A DNA stretch of 64,000 nucleotides. It comes from JACRCT01 sp049841135 (lineage in GTDB: Bacteria > Myxococcota > Myxococcia > Myxococcales > UBA5297). Location: assembly GCA_049841135.1 (NCBI GenBank), contig JASGHK010000004.1, positions 186,001 to 250,000 of the forward strand, written 5' to 3'. The notes under the pieces were generated by a model. It had not been told where the DNA came from and ran no database searches. It worked only from the letters and a program-made list of their open reading frames with translations. This document shows, one piece after another, positions 49,562 through 59,325 of the stretch; positions within the stretch are counted from its first letter, which is position 1; every line of letters begins with the position of its first letter. The position numbers were made by a program, and so were the translations under genes.

Positions 49562-49900
49562 CTAGTGGCCGCCGCGCGTGGCGATCTGCACCAGGCGCCG
49601 GCGCAGGTTGTTCACGACCACGACCAGGTAGTCCAGGTTGTCGATCACCTGGGAGTCGTCGGCGATGTCGATGATGTCGCGGGCTCGGGTGTCCGGGTTG
49701 GCGAGCAGCGTGAGCACGTCGTCGATGTACTCGCGCACCAGCTCGACCGTCTTCAGCCCCTCGCGCAGGTCGTCCTCGAGCAGGTCCACGCGCACCGGGT
49801 CATCTCCCTGGCGGCGGGTCTGGCGGCGCAGGCGCAGGACGACTTCGCGGATGGCGTCCTCGCGATTGAGGCCCTCGAACTGTGCGGTCTGTTCGTGCAT
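49562..49900 (-). CDS. Hypothetical protein
   Basis: 112 aa. The ATG at 49900 with GAGG 7 nt upstream is preferred over a start at 49939. The sequence is helical, Arg- and Asp-rich (VVLRLRRQTRRQGDDPVRVD, LVREYIDDVLTLLANPD) with a hydrophobic patch near the end (LDYLVVVVNNLRRRL). There is no signal peptide or known domain. It is convergent with the DUF3108 gene and divergent from the phosphoesterase lipoprotein. Confidence 0.6.
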   Translation of the reverse strand: MHEQTAQFEGLNREDAIREVVLRLRRQTRRQGDDPVRVDLLEDDLREGLKTVELVREYIDDVLTLLANPDTRARDIIDIADDSQVIDNLDYLVVVVNNLRRRLVQIATRGGH

Positions 49901-50103
49901 CGCTCGTCCCTCATCGAAAGGAAATTGGCCGGTCAGCAACCCGCGAAGAAGTGGGCCGATTGTCCGCCCGCCCGGCGCCCGGTCAATTTTTCAACCGCCC
50001 GCTCCGCCGCGGATTTTCACGCAGGGTGCTCGCTTGCCGACCCACCGACCGGTCGCTATACTCCGCGTCCTTTCTTCGGACCCCCCACCAGGGAGAAGTG
50101 ACC

Positions 50104-51270
50104 ATGTCTTCGCGCTCTTGGGTGTTGGTCGTCGCTTTGGTCGCGTTCGCCGGCTGCAAGGAGACGGTCGTTCCGCCTCCACCGCCCAAGCCCGCTCCCC
50201 CGCCCGCTCCGAAGATCGTCAAGCCCGAGGCCTCGGCCTCCGTGTCCGGCCAGTCCGACCCCCAGTGCATCGGGCCCATCGACCTCGCCGTCCCGGCCAA
50301 GCTGACCATCGGCGGCAAGCAGGTGGAGCGCCACGGCTACAAGCTCACCTTCCCTGCCGTTCCCGAGAAGAAGGACGCCCCGACCGTCTTCGGCGTCATC
50401 GCCGGCATCAACGAGGACTCCGGCGAGAACATGGTCAACCTCAAGAAGTTCGTCGACTTCTTCAAGGCCGAGAAGGTCGACGCCATCCTCGCCGTCGGGG
50501 ACAACGGCGAGAGCATCGAGTCCATCGTGCGCGTCATGACCCCGCTGGCGGAGACCGGCCTGCCGGTCTTCACCGTCCTGGGCAACCGCGAGTGCAGCGG
50601 CCACTTCAACGACGCCATGGCCGAGCTCCAGAAGAAGTTCAGCAACGTCGTCAACTTCAGCAACGTGCGCCACATCGAGTTCGGCAACGTCGACCTCGTC
50701 AGCCTCCCCGGCTACCACGACAAGCGCTACATCCACTGCGCGTCGGGCTGCCAGTACTTCAAGCAGGACATCGACGCGCTCAAGCCCATCGCCAAGGCCG
50801 CCAAGAACCCGGTGGTGCTGGTCGCGCACGGCCCGCCGCACGGCGCGACCCAGAGCGCGCTCGACGCCGCCACCGAGGCCGGCAACGTGGGCGACGTCAA
50901 CATCAACGGGCTGGTCGCCGAGGCCGCCATCCCCTTCGGCATCTTCGCCAACATCAAGGAAGCGGGCGCCCGCGCCACCGACCTCGACGGCAACAACGTC
51001 ATCAAGCCCGAGGTCCTCTCCGACAAGCTCTACCTGAACCCCGGCCCCGCCGACGCGGTGGCCTGGGCGATGAACGACGGCACCCAGTCGCTGGGCATGG
51101 CCGCCACCTTGACGGTCGAGGGCAAACAGGCCAAGTACAAGGTCTTCCGGGCCAAGGCGCTCACGACGGAGGAGAAGGCCCAGGCCGCCAAGCTGGCACC
51201 CGCGGCGCCCAAGGACCCGGAGCCCGAGCCGGCCAAGAAGGACGAGAAGAAGGAAGAGGCCAAGAAGTAG
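50104..51270 (+). CDS. Calcineurin-like metallophosphoesterase lipoprotein
   Basis: A 388-aa lipoprotein (ALVAFAGC lipobox, Cys at 18) with a Pro-rich spacer. The rest follows the calcineurin-like phosphoesterase plan: AVGDNGES, VLGNRECSGH (GNxE in place of the usual GNHD), SLPGYHD and VLVAHGPPHG. The first metal motif (DxH) is not obvious, so activity is uncertain. A Lys/Glu-rich tail follows. GGGAGAAG precedes the ATG. The MshEN protein gene follows 41 bp downstream. Confidence 0.72.
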   Translation: MSSRSWVLVVALVAFAGCKETVVPPPPPKPAPPPAPKIVKPEASASVSGQSDPQCIGPIDLAVPAKLTIGGKQVERHGYKLTFPAVPEKKDAPTVFGVIAGINEDSGENMVNLKKFVDFFKAEKVDAILAVGDNGESIESIVRVMTPLAETGLPVFTVLGNRECSGHFNDAMAELQKKFSNVVNFSNVRHIEFGNVDLVSLPGYHDKRYIHCASGCQYFKQDIDALKPIAKAAKNPVVLVAHGPPHGATQSALDAATEAGNVGDVNINGLVAEAAIPFGIFANIKEAGARATDLDGNNVIKPEVLSDKLYLNPGPADAVAWAMNDGTQSLGMAATLTVEGKQAKYKVFRAKALTTEEKAQAAKLAPAAPKDPEPEPAKKDEKKEEAKK

Positions 51271-51311
51271 GCGGGGCTCGCCGGGGCCCCGCAGCGCAGA
51301 CAGGAGACCCC

Positions 51312-52043
51312 ATGGCAGACATCAAGCTGCGCTTCGGCGAGATCCTGGTTCGCGCCGGCCTCTTGGACGAGACGCACCTGAAGGCGGCGCTGGCCGAGCA
51401 GAAGAAGTGGGGCGGCCGCCTGGGCCGCGTGCTCGTCGACATGGGTTTCGTCGACGAGCCCACCGTGGTCGCCGCGCTCTCGCGCCACCTCAACATCCCG
51501 GCGGTCGACCTCGAGGCGTCCCCTCCCCCGCTCGACGCCGCCCAGCTCCTTCCGGTGCAGACCTGCGAGCGCTACGGCGTCTTCCCGCTGATGGCCAGCG
51601 CCGATCGCAAGTTCTTGCGGCTGGCGACCAGCGATCCGACCAACCACGAGGCCTTCCAGCAGATCGAGTTCCGTACCGGCATGAAGATCGAGCCGGTCGT
51701 CGCGAGCGGCACCGACATCGACCGCGCCATCCGCCGCTACTACTACGGCGAGCGGCCGGAGATGAAGGAGGAGCTGCCCGAGGCGGAGGCGATGGAGCTG
51801 ACCCCTGGCCGGCTGGACCAGGAGACGCCTCCGCAGTCCCAGCCCGCGCCCCTCCAGCAGCCGCTCCCCCAACCCCAAGCCGTGGCAGGCAGCCAGCGCG
51901 AACGAGACCTCGTCGAGCGCGTGGCACGCCTCGAAGAGCTCGCCAACCGCCAAGCTCGCGCGCTGCGCGCCTTGGTGGACCTGATGGTCGAGAACCGGCA
52001 GCTCGACCGCGCCGCCTACGTCCGCAAGGTGCGCAACGAGTAG
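51312..52043 (+). CDS. Stand-alone MshEN (GspE N-terminal) domain protein with coiled-coil tail
   Basis: A 243-aa protein. Residues 5-150 are a type II secretion ATPase N-terminal (MshEN) domain: RFGEILVRAGLLDETHLKAAL, GGRLGRVLVDMGFVDE and LATSDPTNHEAFQQIEF fit, the last two resembling c-di-GMP-binding MshEN modules. There is no ATPase domain. A Pro/Gln linker leads to a short predicted coiled coil (ERVARLEELANRQARALRAL). AGGAG lies just before the ATG. Possibly a c-di-GMP receptor or adaptor for type IV pili or secretion; inferred only from the domain. Confidence 0.78.
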   Translation: MADIKLRFGEILVRAGLLDETHLKAALAEQKKWGGRLGRVLVDMGFVDEPTVVAALSRHLNIPAVDLEASPPPLDAAQLLPVQTCERYGVFPLMASADRKFLRLATSDPTNHEAFQQIEFRTGMKIEPVVASGTDIDRAIRRYYYGERPEMKEELPEAEAMELTPGRLDQETPPQSQPAPLQQPLPQPQAVAGSQRERDLVERVARLEELANRQARALRALVDLMVENRQLDRAAYVRKVRNE

Positions 52044-52230
52044 CCGACAGTCTCGAGCCGCCAAGGTCGCCAAGGCCTTCGGGACGCTGGCAGCCGCTCA
52101 ACAGCCGGTCGCGAGGCACCACCGCGAGCGAAGGACACCAGAAACCCAAGCAGTTCTTGGCGACCCTGGTCCCTGGCGACCTTGGCGATTCAGTAGCTCG
52201 GTTTCGGCTCTTACCCCGCCGCGAACCCCA

Positions 52231-54743
52231 CTACACGATCATGAACCCGTCCGAGCTCGTCTGCGGGACGATGCTCTGCTGGTGCTTGAGCCGCTCGTCG
52301 GAGAGCTCGCTCACCAGCATCAGGATCTGCGGGTGGGTGCTGATGAGCTCGTCGAAGGCGGGCCGCGGCAGGCGCAGCACGGTGGAGCGCTTGGCGGCGG
52401 CGACGGTGGCGGTCGCGGCGGACTTGGTCAGAAGCGAGATCTCGCCGAACAGGTCGCCTTCCTTGATGGTCGCGAGCCTCACGTCCGCGCCGTCCTTCTT
52501 CTTGCGGACGTAGACCTCGCCGCTCATCACCACGTAGAGGCCGTCCACCGGCTGGCCTTCGGTGACGATGACCTCCTCCGGCTTGACCTCGCGCGCCTTG
52601 AACTTCTCGATGAGGACCTTGCGCTCGGCCTTGTCGAACTGCTTGAAGAGCGGGCTGGTCGCCATCATGTTCGACAGCAGCCGCTGCCGGCAGAACTTCT
52701 TGAGCGCCTGCTGCACGTGCGGGTAGCGCTTGGTCAGCGAAGCGAGCAGGGCCGCGGAGATCTCCAGGCACTCCGCCTCGTCCTCCGCCACCACCGACGC
52801 CAGGCGCGGCGTGCCCGACACGAGCGCCATCTCGCCGAAGAACGAGCCCTCGGTCATGTGCGCGAGCACCACGTCCGAGCCGGTCGCCGGGTCCTTCTTG
52901 GTCACCATCACCGTGCCGCTGGTCACCACGAAGAACGACACGCCCGGGGTGCCCTGCTCGATGATGACGTCCCCCGGCTGGCAGCGGCGCAGCTCGCACT
53001 GCGAAGCCAGCTCGATGAACGCCTCGCGCGAGAGGTCCGAGAACAGCGGGATCTCCGGCAGGCTGCTGGTCGCCGCCGGTTGGTCGACCGTGACCGTGAG
53101 GAATCTCGATCTCCTCGTCCTCGTCGACCGAGCTGATGGCGAGGTCCGCCAGGGTCTGCATCTCGGCCAGGGTCGGGCGCTTCATCCGCCCCAGGTCCTC
53201 GCGAGTGCCCTCGGGCGCGGCCATCCACCCCTCCCCAGCCGCTGGCTTGGGGGCCGGCAGCTCGGGCACCGCCGCTGCCGTCGCGGACTCGAGCGCGGCC
53301 TCGAGGCTCTCCGCGGCCTCGGCGCCGGGCGCCGTCCACTTGGCCACGGCCGGAGGCATCGCCACCTTCGCGCCGCCGGCCGCCGGCGTCGCTGGCTTGG
53401 CGGGCGCGAACCCCAGCAACTCGGGCTCGCCCAGCTCCATCTCGCCCAGCGAGACCGGCGCCTTGGGCTGCGCGGCCGGGGCGCTGTCTTCCTCGGTGAA
53501 GAGCAGGTCCTCGCCCGTCTCCGCAGGCTTGGCTGGCTTGGCTGGCTCGGGCGGCTTGGGCGGCTTGGGCGGCTTGGGCGGCGGGGCGGTGGGCGGCTGC
53601 AGCACCGACGCCGGCGGCGCGGTCGGCTTGGGGGCGGGTGGCGGCGGCGCGATCCCCTGGGGCTTCACCGCGGGCGGCGGCGGCTTGGCGGCGACCGAAG
53701 GCGGCGGGGCCGTCGGCTTGGGCGCCAACGGTGGCAGCGCCAAGGTCTCCGGCTTGACCGCCGGAGGAGGAGGTGCTGGCGGCTTCGTCGGGGCCGAAAG
53801 GCCGATCTCGAGGTCGTGGCCCTCGTCGATGCCTTCGAGGTCCGGCACGATCTCGATGGACCCGGTCGCCGTCACCGCGGACCTGGCGGCGACGGGGGCG
53901 GGCTGCGGCTTGGCCGCGGGGAGCGGAACGGAGATCGGAGCTGCGTCTTCGAGCTCCAGCTCCCCCGGCTCGATCTCGATGGACCCGGTCGCCGACAGCG
54001 CCTTCGGGGCAGGCGCCGGACGTGCGGCGGGTTTGGCGGGCGATGGAGGCGCTGGAGGCGCGGGCGGCGCAGTGCGCGGGGCAGGCGTCGGCTCCGGCGC
54101 CATGACCTGGGCGCCCTTCCAGCTGGCCTGCTGCGACCCGTCGTCGAGGCTCGAGGCCCGAGGTGTCGACGTCCCGGGCCTGCGGCGCGAGCGCCTGCGG
54201 ACCGGCCTCCGGAGCTTCGGAGGCCCTCACGCCGTCCCGGTAGCTGCGAGCGGTGTCCAGCTCGAGGTGCTCGTCGTCGGACCTGGGCGGAGCCGGCGGG
54301 ATGATCGCCGCGGGCCGGGCGGGGCCGGGAGTGGGCTGCGCGGGCGCCGCCATGGCGGCCGCGACCGCCGCCGCGCCGGCCGCGCCCGCGACGGGCTTCT
54401 TGGCGGGAGGGGGCGGAGCGCCACCGGACTTGCGGGCGTACAGCTGCGCCAACACGCCCTGGGTGTCGCTGTGGCTCGGATCGACCTCGAGGATCAGCTT
54501 GCAGACCGCGATGGCGCGCGGGAGGAACCCTTCCTTGGCGTAGGACTCGGCGGCGATGCGGTAGGCGGCGACGGCGGCGGGCTTCTCGCCCGCCTTCACC
54601 AGGGCGTCGCCCAGACGAACCCTGATCTGCATGTCCTTCGGCTCGAGCTTGCAGAGCTCCTCGTACGCCTTGGCGGCCTTCTCGAACTTCCCCTTGGTGA
54701 AGAGCTTGGAGGCCTGATCCTTCAGCTCGCGGACGTCGGGCAT
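52231..54743 (-). CDS. TPR - Pro-rich - double cyclic-nucleotide-binding protein (two frameshifts)
   Basis: About 837 aa after correction. N-terminal TPR-type helices (LFTKGKFEKAAKAYEELCKLEP, read in two parts by motif), then a Pro/Ala-rich linker of about 400 residues containing two SATGSIEIEP-like repeats, then two cyclic-nucleotide-binding domains (FFGEMALVSGTPRLASV and LFGEISLLTKSAATATV, each a phosphate-binding-cassette-like segment). Frame breaks lie near 54155 and 53090. No effector domain follows, so it probably acts as a cNMP-responsive scaffold. The start ATG at 54743 lies 4 bp after the stop of the HEAT lipoprotein. Confidence 0.75.
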
Positions 54744-54747
54744 GGCT

Positions 54748-56889
54748 TTAGCGCGCTCCCTGCGCTTGGGCAGCGGAGGCGCCCAGGGCCTCCTCCACCG
54801 CGCGACGGACCTCGGCGTAGTAGTCGAACCGCAGCGCCTCGAGCATGGGGCCGGCGGCCTTGCGGTCCAGCTTGGCCAGGGCGCGCGCAGTGATGGCCCG
54901 GACCTCGGGCCGCTCGTTGAAGAGCTGCGGGACCAGCACCGACGCGACCGAGGGGTCCGCCAGCTCCGCGAGCGCCGCGATGATCTCCAGGCGCGCGGGG
55001 TGGGTGTGGTCCTTGAGCTGTTCGACCAGGACCTTGGCGTAGGAGGGGTCGCCCAGCTTGCCCAGCGCCACCGCGGCCTCCACGGCCTCGGAGCCGCCGG
55101 CGCCCAAGGCTCGGCCACCTTGGGGGCGGCCTCCTTCACCTTCAGCTCGCCGATGGCCTGGACGAACTCCCACCGCTCGGAGCTGCGCCGCTTGAGGGCC
55201 GCGATGAGCAGCTTGCCTCCGGTCGGGCCTGCCCGGCGCAACCCGCGGGCCGCGGCGCGCAGGACACCGCGGTCGGCGTCCTCGATGCACCGGCCGACCA
55301 GGTCGAGCGCGGGCTGGGTGCCGACGGCGCCCAGGGCCTCGCAGGCGGCAGCGCGGGTCGTGGCGTGGGGGTCCTTGGCGAGCTTCTCGAGGATGGGCAG
55401 CGCGGCGGGCACCTTCAGCCGGCCGGCGGTGAGGGCCAGCGCGAACATCAAGTCGCCGTCGCCCGCGGCGAGGTCGTCGACGAGGTCGATCTCCGCGGGG
55501 GTCTCCCGGTCCACGAGCTTGACGCCCAGGGCCTGGGCCCGCTGCTCGTTGAGCGCGTCGACCTTGGCCATCATGTCGTTGAACTTCTGGGTCTTCTCTC
55601 GCTCGTGGCGCGAGACGGGGTCGTCGGCGTCGTCGCGCTTCTTGCGGCGCTCCGGCTCGGGCGGCCGGCTGGAGAGCTTCTCGGTGACCCACTTGGCCTG
55701 CGCCCCGGCGAGGCGCTCGGCCTCGGCCTCGAGCAGCCTGACGACCTTGGCGCCTGCGGCCTCCGGCGCCTCCATCGCCCCCAAGGTCTTCGTGGCGGCG
55801 ATGCGGATGGCACGGTCGGGCGAATCGAGCAGCGCCACGACCTTCTCCACCCCGGCGGAGCCGCCCAACCCCTCGAGCGCGGCGAGGGCCGCGAACGGCT
55901 CTGCGCTGCTCCGCGCGAGCCGCGCGACGATGGGGTCGGTCGAGCAGCCGCCGCGGGGCTTGGCGAGCCGCGCCGACAACCGCGCGACGTCGAGGTTGCC
56001 CTCGGAGGCGAGCTTGCACAGGGACGCCCTGCCCTCCGGGGCGAAGGCGAGCTGGCCGATGGCGTTGATGGCCTGGGTGGACCCGCTGCCGCCCTCGAGC
56101 GCGGTCTTCTCGAGCACCGGGAGCGCGCTGGGGTCGCCGAGCAGGCCCAGCGAGTCGGCCGCGGCCTCGCGCAGCACCGGGAGGTTCTCCTTGAAGACGC
56201 CCATCAGGGCCGACACCGCCCGCTTGTCGCGCGCCGCGCCCAGGCCGCGGGCCGCGCCGGCGGCGAGCAGCACCGAGTCGTCGCCCAGCATCGGCAGCAG
56301 GCGCTCGACGGCGTCGCCACGGCCGCTGCGGCCAATCTCCTCGGCCGCGCCCACGCGCTCGGCCGGGCCACCCGCCTCCAGCGCCTTCTGGTTGCGGTCC
56401 CAGAGGATCTTCGCTTCGTGGCGAATGGCTTCCTTCAGGCCCTCGGGGCCCAGCGCCTTGGCGATGGCGGCGCGCGCCGGTCCGTCGCGGCGGCCATAGG
56501 CCGAGAGCAGGTAGGCGCGAGCCTTGTCGGTGTTGAAGCGCGCCAGGCCGACGGCGGCCTCGGTCTCGACGTCGTAGTCCGGGTCGCCCAGAGAGCTCGC
56601 CCAGGGTGTCGATGGCCTTGGAGTCGCCGGAGTTGCCCAGCCCCATGACCGCCGACTTGCGCACCTGCGCCGAGGGGTCGCGGGTGGCCTTGAGGAAGAG
56701 GTGGAAGTCCTCCTCCTGGCTCATCTGTGCCAGCCGGCCCAAGGCGCCCGCGCGGATCTCCGGGCGCGAGGCGGTCTCGAACTCGTGGAGCGCCTTCTCG
56801 TGCTCGCTCTGGCAGGCGGCGAGTCCCAGGACACAGAGGCCCGCGATGAGCCAGGACGGCCAAGGACGGCACGCGTGCGGTATGCGCAA
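54748..56889 (-). CDS. HEAT-repeat lipoprotein (two frameshifts)
   Basis: About 714 aa after correction. A TTG start at 56889 is supported by GAGGTGA upstream and leads into a lipoprotein signal (WLIAGLCVLGLAACQ). The body is an array of HEAT/PBS-lyase-type repeats (for example ATRDPSAQVRKSAVMGLG, LAKDPHATTRAAACEALG and FDYYAEVRRAVEEALG). Extra base near 56592 and missing base near 55110 split the frame; repeat phase is kept across both. The next gene begins 4 bp downstream, so coupled translation is likely. Probably a periplasmic protein-interaction scaffold. Confidence 0.78.
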   Translation of the reverse strand: MRIPHACRPWPSWLIAGLCVLGLAACQSEHEKALHEFETASRPEIRAGALGRLAQMSQEEDFHLFLKATRDPSAQVRKSAVMGLGNSGDSKAIDTLGELSGRPGLRRRDRGRRRPGALQHRQGSRLPALGLWPPRRTGARRHRQGAGPRGPEGSHSPRSEDPLGPQPEGAGGGWPGRARGRGRGDWPQRPWRRRRAPAADAGRRLGAARRRRGPRPGRGARQAGGVGPDGRLQGEPPGAARGRGRLAGPARRPQRAPGAREDRARGRQRVHPGHQRHRPARLRPGGQGVPVQARLRGQPRRRAVVGAARQAPRRLLDRPHRRAARAEQRRAVRGPRRARGVGRLRRGGEGRGAARFARPCHPHRRHEDLGGDGGAGGRRRQGRQAARGRGRAPRRGAGQVGHREALQPAARAGAPQEARRRRRPRLAPRAREDPEVQRHDGQGRRAQRAAGPGPGRQARGPGDPRGDRPRRRPRRGRRRLDVRAGPHRRPAEGARRAAHPREARQGPPRHDPRCRLRGPGRRRHPARARPGRPVHRGRRPRCPARRGPRVAPGRPDRRQAAHRGPQAAQLRAVGVRPGHRRAEGEGGRPQGGRALGAGGSEAVEAAVALGKLGDPSYAKVLVEQLKDHTHPARLEIIAALAELADPSVASVLVPQLFNERPEVRAITARALAKLDRKAAGPMLEALRFDYYAEVRRAVEEALGASAAQAQGAR

Positions 56890-57019
56890 CGGTCACCTCG
56901 CCTCAGGAAAAGACCTCCACAGCGCGGCGCGAGGAGCGCCGCCTAGGTCGAGCGGGTGGATGTTAGCTTCCACACCCCTGAGGGTCAACCGCCCAAGCTC
57001 TCGCAGTTCCTTCAGATTT

Positions 57020-57880
57020 CTAGGATCGGCGGCGCCGCGGTCCAGGCCGTCCACCGCTCGGCCGAGGGCGGCTTGGGGCATGTGACGGGCGGTCCTGCCG
57101 CGGCTCGCTCTTCCGGTGCCGGCGAGCGGGCATCTTCAGGGGGCCTTCGGGCATCTCCGTGTCTGGGCCGGCGCGCTTGAGGCTCTCGATCTCCTCGGGC
57201 TCGAGCGCCCGCCACATCCCCGGGCGCAGCCCTGCGACCCCGATGCCGGCGTACTGCGGACGGAAGAGGCGCACGACCGGGTGGCCGACCGCGGCGCACA
57301 GCCGCTTGACCAGGTGCGGCCGGCCCTCGTGGACGACCAGGCGGACCCAGGTGTTCTTCTCGGTCTCCCTCTCGAGGTCCACGCTCTCCGGCTTGACGAA
57401 GCCGTCCTCGAGGCGGACACCGTCGCGCAGCTTCTGCAGGGTCGCCGCGTCGGGCTCGCCCTTGACCTTGGCGAGGTAGGTGCGCGGGACCTGATAGCGC
57501 GGGTGCATCAGCCGGTTCGCCAGCTCGCCGTCGTTGGTGATGATGAGGGCGCCCTCGGCGTCCCAGTCGAGCCGGCCCACCGCGAAGACCCGCTCGCGGA
57601 TGGTCTTGATGCAGTCCTTGATGGTCGGCCGGCCCTGGGGATCGGAGAGGGTGGTGACCATCCCCGTCGGCTTGTAGAGGACGAAGTAGCACTTCTTCTC
57701 GCGCTCGGCGAGCAGCTTGCCGTCCACGCGGATGAGGTCCTGGGACGGGTCGACCTTGGTGCCCAGCTCTTGGACGACCTTGCCGTTGACCTCCACCCTG
57801 CCCTGCTCGATCAGCTCCTCCGCCTTGCGGCGCGAGGCGACGCCCGCCTGGGCGAGCACCTTCTGCAGACGCAGCTCCAT
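57020..57880 (-). CDS. rluB: RluB/RsuA-family pseudouridine synthase
   Basis: A 286-aa enzyme with an N-terminal S4 RNA-binding domain (LRLQKVLAQAGVASRRKAEEL) and a catalytic domain with GRLDWDAEG, where the Asp is the conserved catalytic residue (usual form GRLDxxTxG). Family members modify 23S (RluB) or 16S rRNA. A basic, Arg/Pro-rich C-terminal tail of about 45 residues is extra. The ATG at 57880 is taken; a GTG at 57886 is also possible. It lies 31 bp after scpB on the same strand, the common scpA-scpB-rluB order, which supports the RluB call. Confidence 0.87.
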   Translation of the reverse strand: MELRLQKVLAQAGVASRRKAEELIEQGRVEVNGKVVQELGTKVDPSQDLIRVDGKLLAEREKKCYFVLYKPTGMVTTLSDPQGRPTIKDCIKTIRERVFAVGRLDWDAEGALIITNDGELANRLMHPRYQVPRTYLAKVKGEPDAATLQKLRDGVRLEDGFVKPESVDLERETEKNTWVRLVVHEGRPHLVKRLCAAVGHPVVRLFRPQYAGIGVAGLRPGMWRALEPEEIESLKRAGPDTEMPEGPLKMPARRHRKSEPRQDRPSHAPSRPRPSGGRPGPRRRRS

Positions 57881-57911
57881 CGTCACTCGCTCTCTCTAGC
57901 GCGCACGGCCG

Positions 57912-59315
57912 CTAATCGTCGTCGTCTTCCATCTCGGGAGGCACTTCGTCGTCGGCCGCACCGTCTTCGTCCTCGTCGGGCTCGTCGCTCTGCGGCCCGC
58001 CCTCGGGGAGGTCCTGCTCCTCCGGTGCCTCCGCCTCCGCGCCCGCTTCGTCCTCCGGCTCGCTCGCGAGTCCAACAGGGGCCGGTGCGCCAATGGGCTG
58101 ACCAGGCAGCGGAGGTGCGCCGGGAAAGCCGCCCGGCGGCTGTGGAACCGGGTTGAGGATGCGCACCGTCGCCCGGGTCCGGGTGTCGGTGTCGGCGATG
58201 GCGGTCTCGAGATCGGCGAGCGCGCTGTCGGCCTCGGCGGTGGTCTCCTTGAGCCGCTCCTCGAGCTTGGAGTCGCGCAGGTCGGCGACCAGGCCCTCGG
58301 TGCCCTTCTTCTCTTCGGCCTTGCCGCCGGTCTGCTGCTCGACGATGGCCTGGCTCTCCTCGTTGAGCTCCTGGAACTCGCGCAAGGTCGGCAGGCTGGA
58401 CAGGTCGCGCAGGTTGAAGAACTCGAGGAACTGGGTGGTCGTGCCGTAGAGCAGCGGACGCCCCGGCTCCTCCTTCTTGCCGATGATCTTGATCAGCTGG
58501 CGGTCGAGCAGCGCCTTGACGACGGCGCCGCAGTCGACCGCGCGGATGTCCTCGATCTCCGGGCGGGTGACCGGCTGGCGGTAGGCGATGATCGCCAGGG
58601 TTTCCAGCGCGGCGCGGGTGAGGCGCTGCGGCTTGACCTTGAGGAAGCGGCGGACGAAGTCGCTGCTCGTCGGGCAGGTGCGGAACTGCCAGCCGCCGGC
58701 CACCTCGTGCAGGACGATGCCGCGCACGCCGTCGCGGTAGGTGCCCTGCAGCTTCTGCATCTGGTCCTTGATGACCTGGATGGAGATGCCGGTGGTCTGC
58801 TGGATGGCCTCCTCGGAGAGCGGCTTGTCGGTGACGAACAGGAGCGACTCGAGGATGACCCTCACGCGCGCTTCCGAGAAGCGCCGGGCGCGCGCGACGA
58901 GCTTCTCGAACGGAGTGTCCTCCTGCTCCTCGTCCTCGCTGGTCGCCGCCTCGCCGTCGCCCTCCGCGGGCTCCTTCTGCTGCTTCTTGGGAGCGCTGTC
59001 CTCGGCCTCGTCCTCGACCGTCTCTGGAGCCGACGGGTCGGCGGAAGGAGCTTCTTCGCCCTGGGCCGCAGGCACGCTCTCCGGCGCCTGATCCTCACCG
59101 GCCTCGGCTGGTGGCTCGTCCGACTCTCCGGGCTGATTCTCGTCGGCCGCCTCGTCCTCGCCAGCCACGGGCTCAGACTCTGCTTCCGCCTGCGCCTCCT
59201 GCTCTGGAGCAGGCTCCTGCTCCGGGTTGGCGGGCTCGGGATGCGCGGTGGCCACGCCCTCATCGGCGTTGGGCTCCGGGGTCTCTCCGGCTTTCTGGAC
59301 TTCGCTGTCGGCCAC
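57912..59315 (-). CDS. scpB: Segregation and condensation protein ScpB with acidic tails
   Basis: A 467-aa ScpB, the kleisin-interacting winged-helix subunit of the SMC condensin complex. The conserved core is at about 145-290 (ILESLLFVTDKPLS, LTRAALETLAIIAYRQPVTRPEIE, GRPLLYGTT). It carries an unusually long Glu/Ala/Pro N-terminal extension of about 140 residues and an acidic C-terminal tail (DEDEDGAADDEVPPEMEDDD). The start is GTG at 59315; AGGAG overlaps the end of scpA, 10 bp upstream, implying translational coupling. Typical ScpB is about 200 aa. Confidence 0.93.
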   Translation of the reverse strand: MADSEVQKAGETPEPNADEGVATAHPEPANPEQEPAPEQEAQAEAESEPVAGEDEAADENQPGESDEPPAEAGEDQAPESVPAAQGEEAPSADPSAPETVEDEAEDSAPKKQQKEPAEGDGEAATSEDEEQEDTPFEKLVARARRFSEARVRVILESLLFVTDKPLSEEAIQQTTGISIQVIKDQMQKLQGTYRDGVRGIVLHEVAGGWQFRTCPTSSDFVRRFLKVKPQRLTRAALETLAIIAYRQPVTRPEIEDIRAVDCGAVVKALLDRQLIKIIGKKEEPGRPLLYGTTTQFLEFFNLRDLSSLPTLREFQELNEESQAIVEQQTGGKAEEKKGTEGLVADLRDSKLEERLKETTAEADSALADLETAIADTDTRTRATVRILNPVPQPPGGFPGAPPLPGQPIGAPAPVGLASEPEDEAGAEAEAPEEQDLPEGGPQSDEPDEDEDGAADDEVPPEMEDDDD

Positions 59316-59325
59316 TGCGGCGCTC

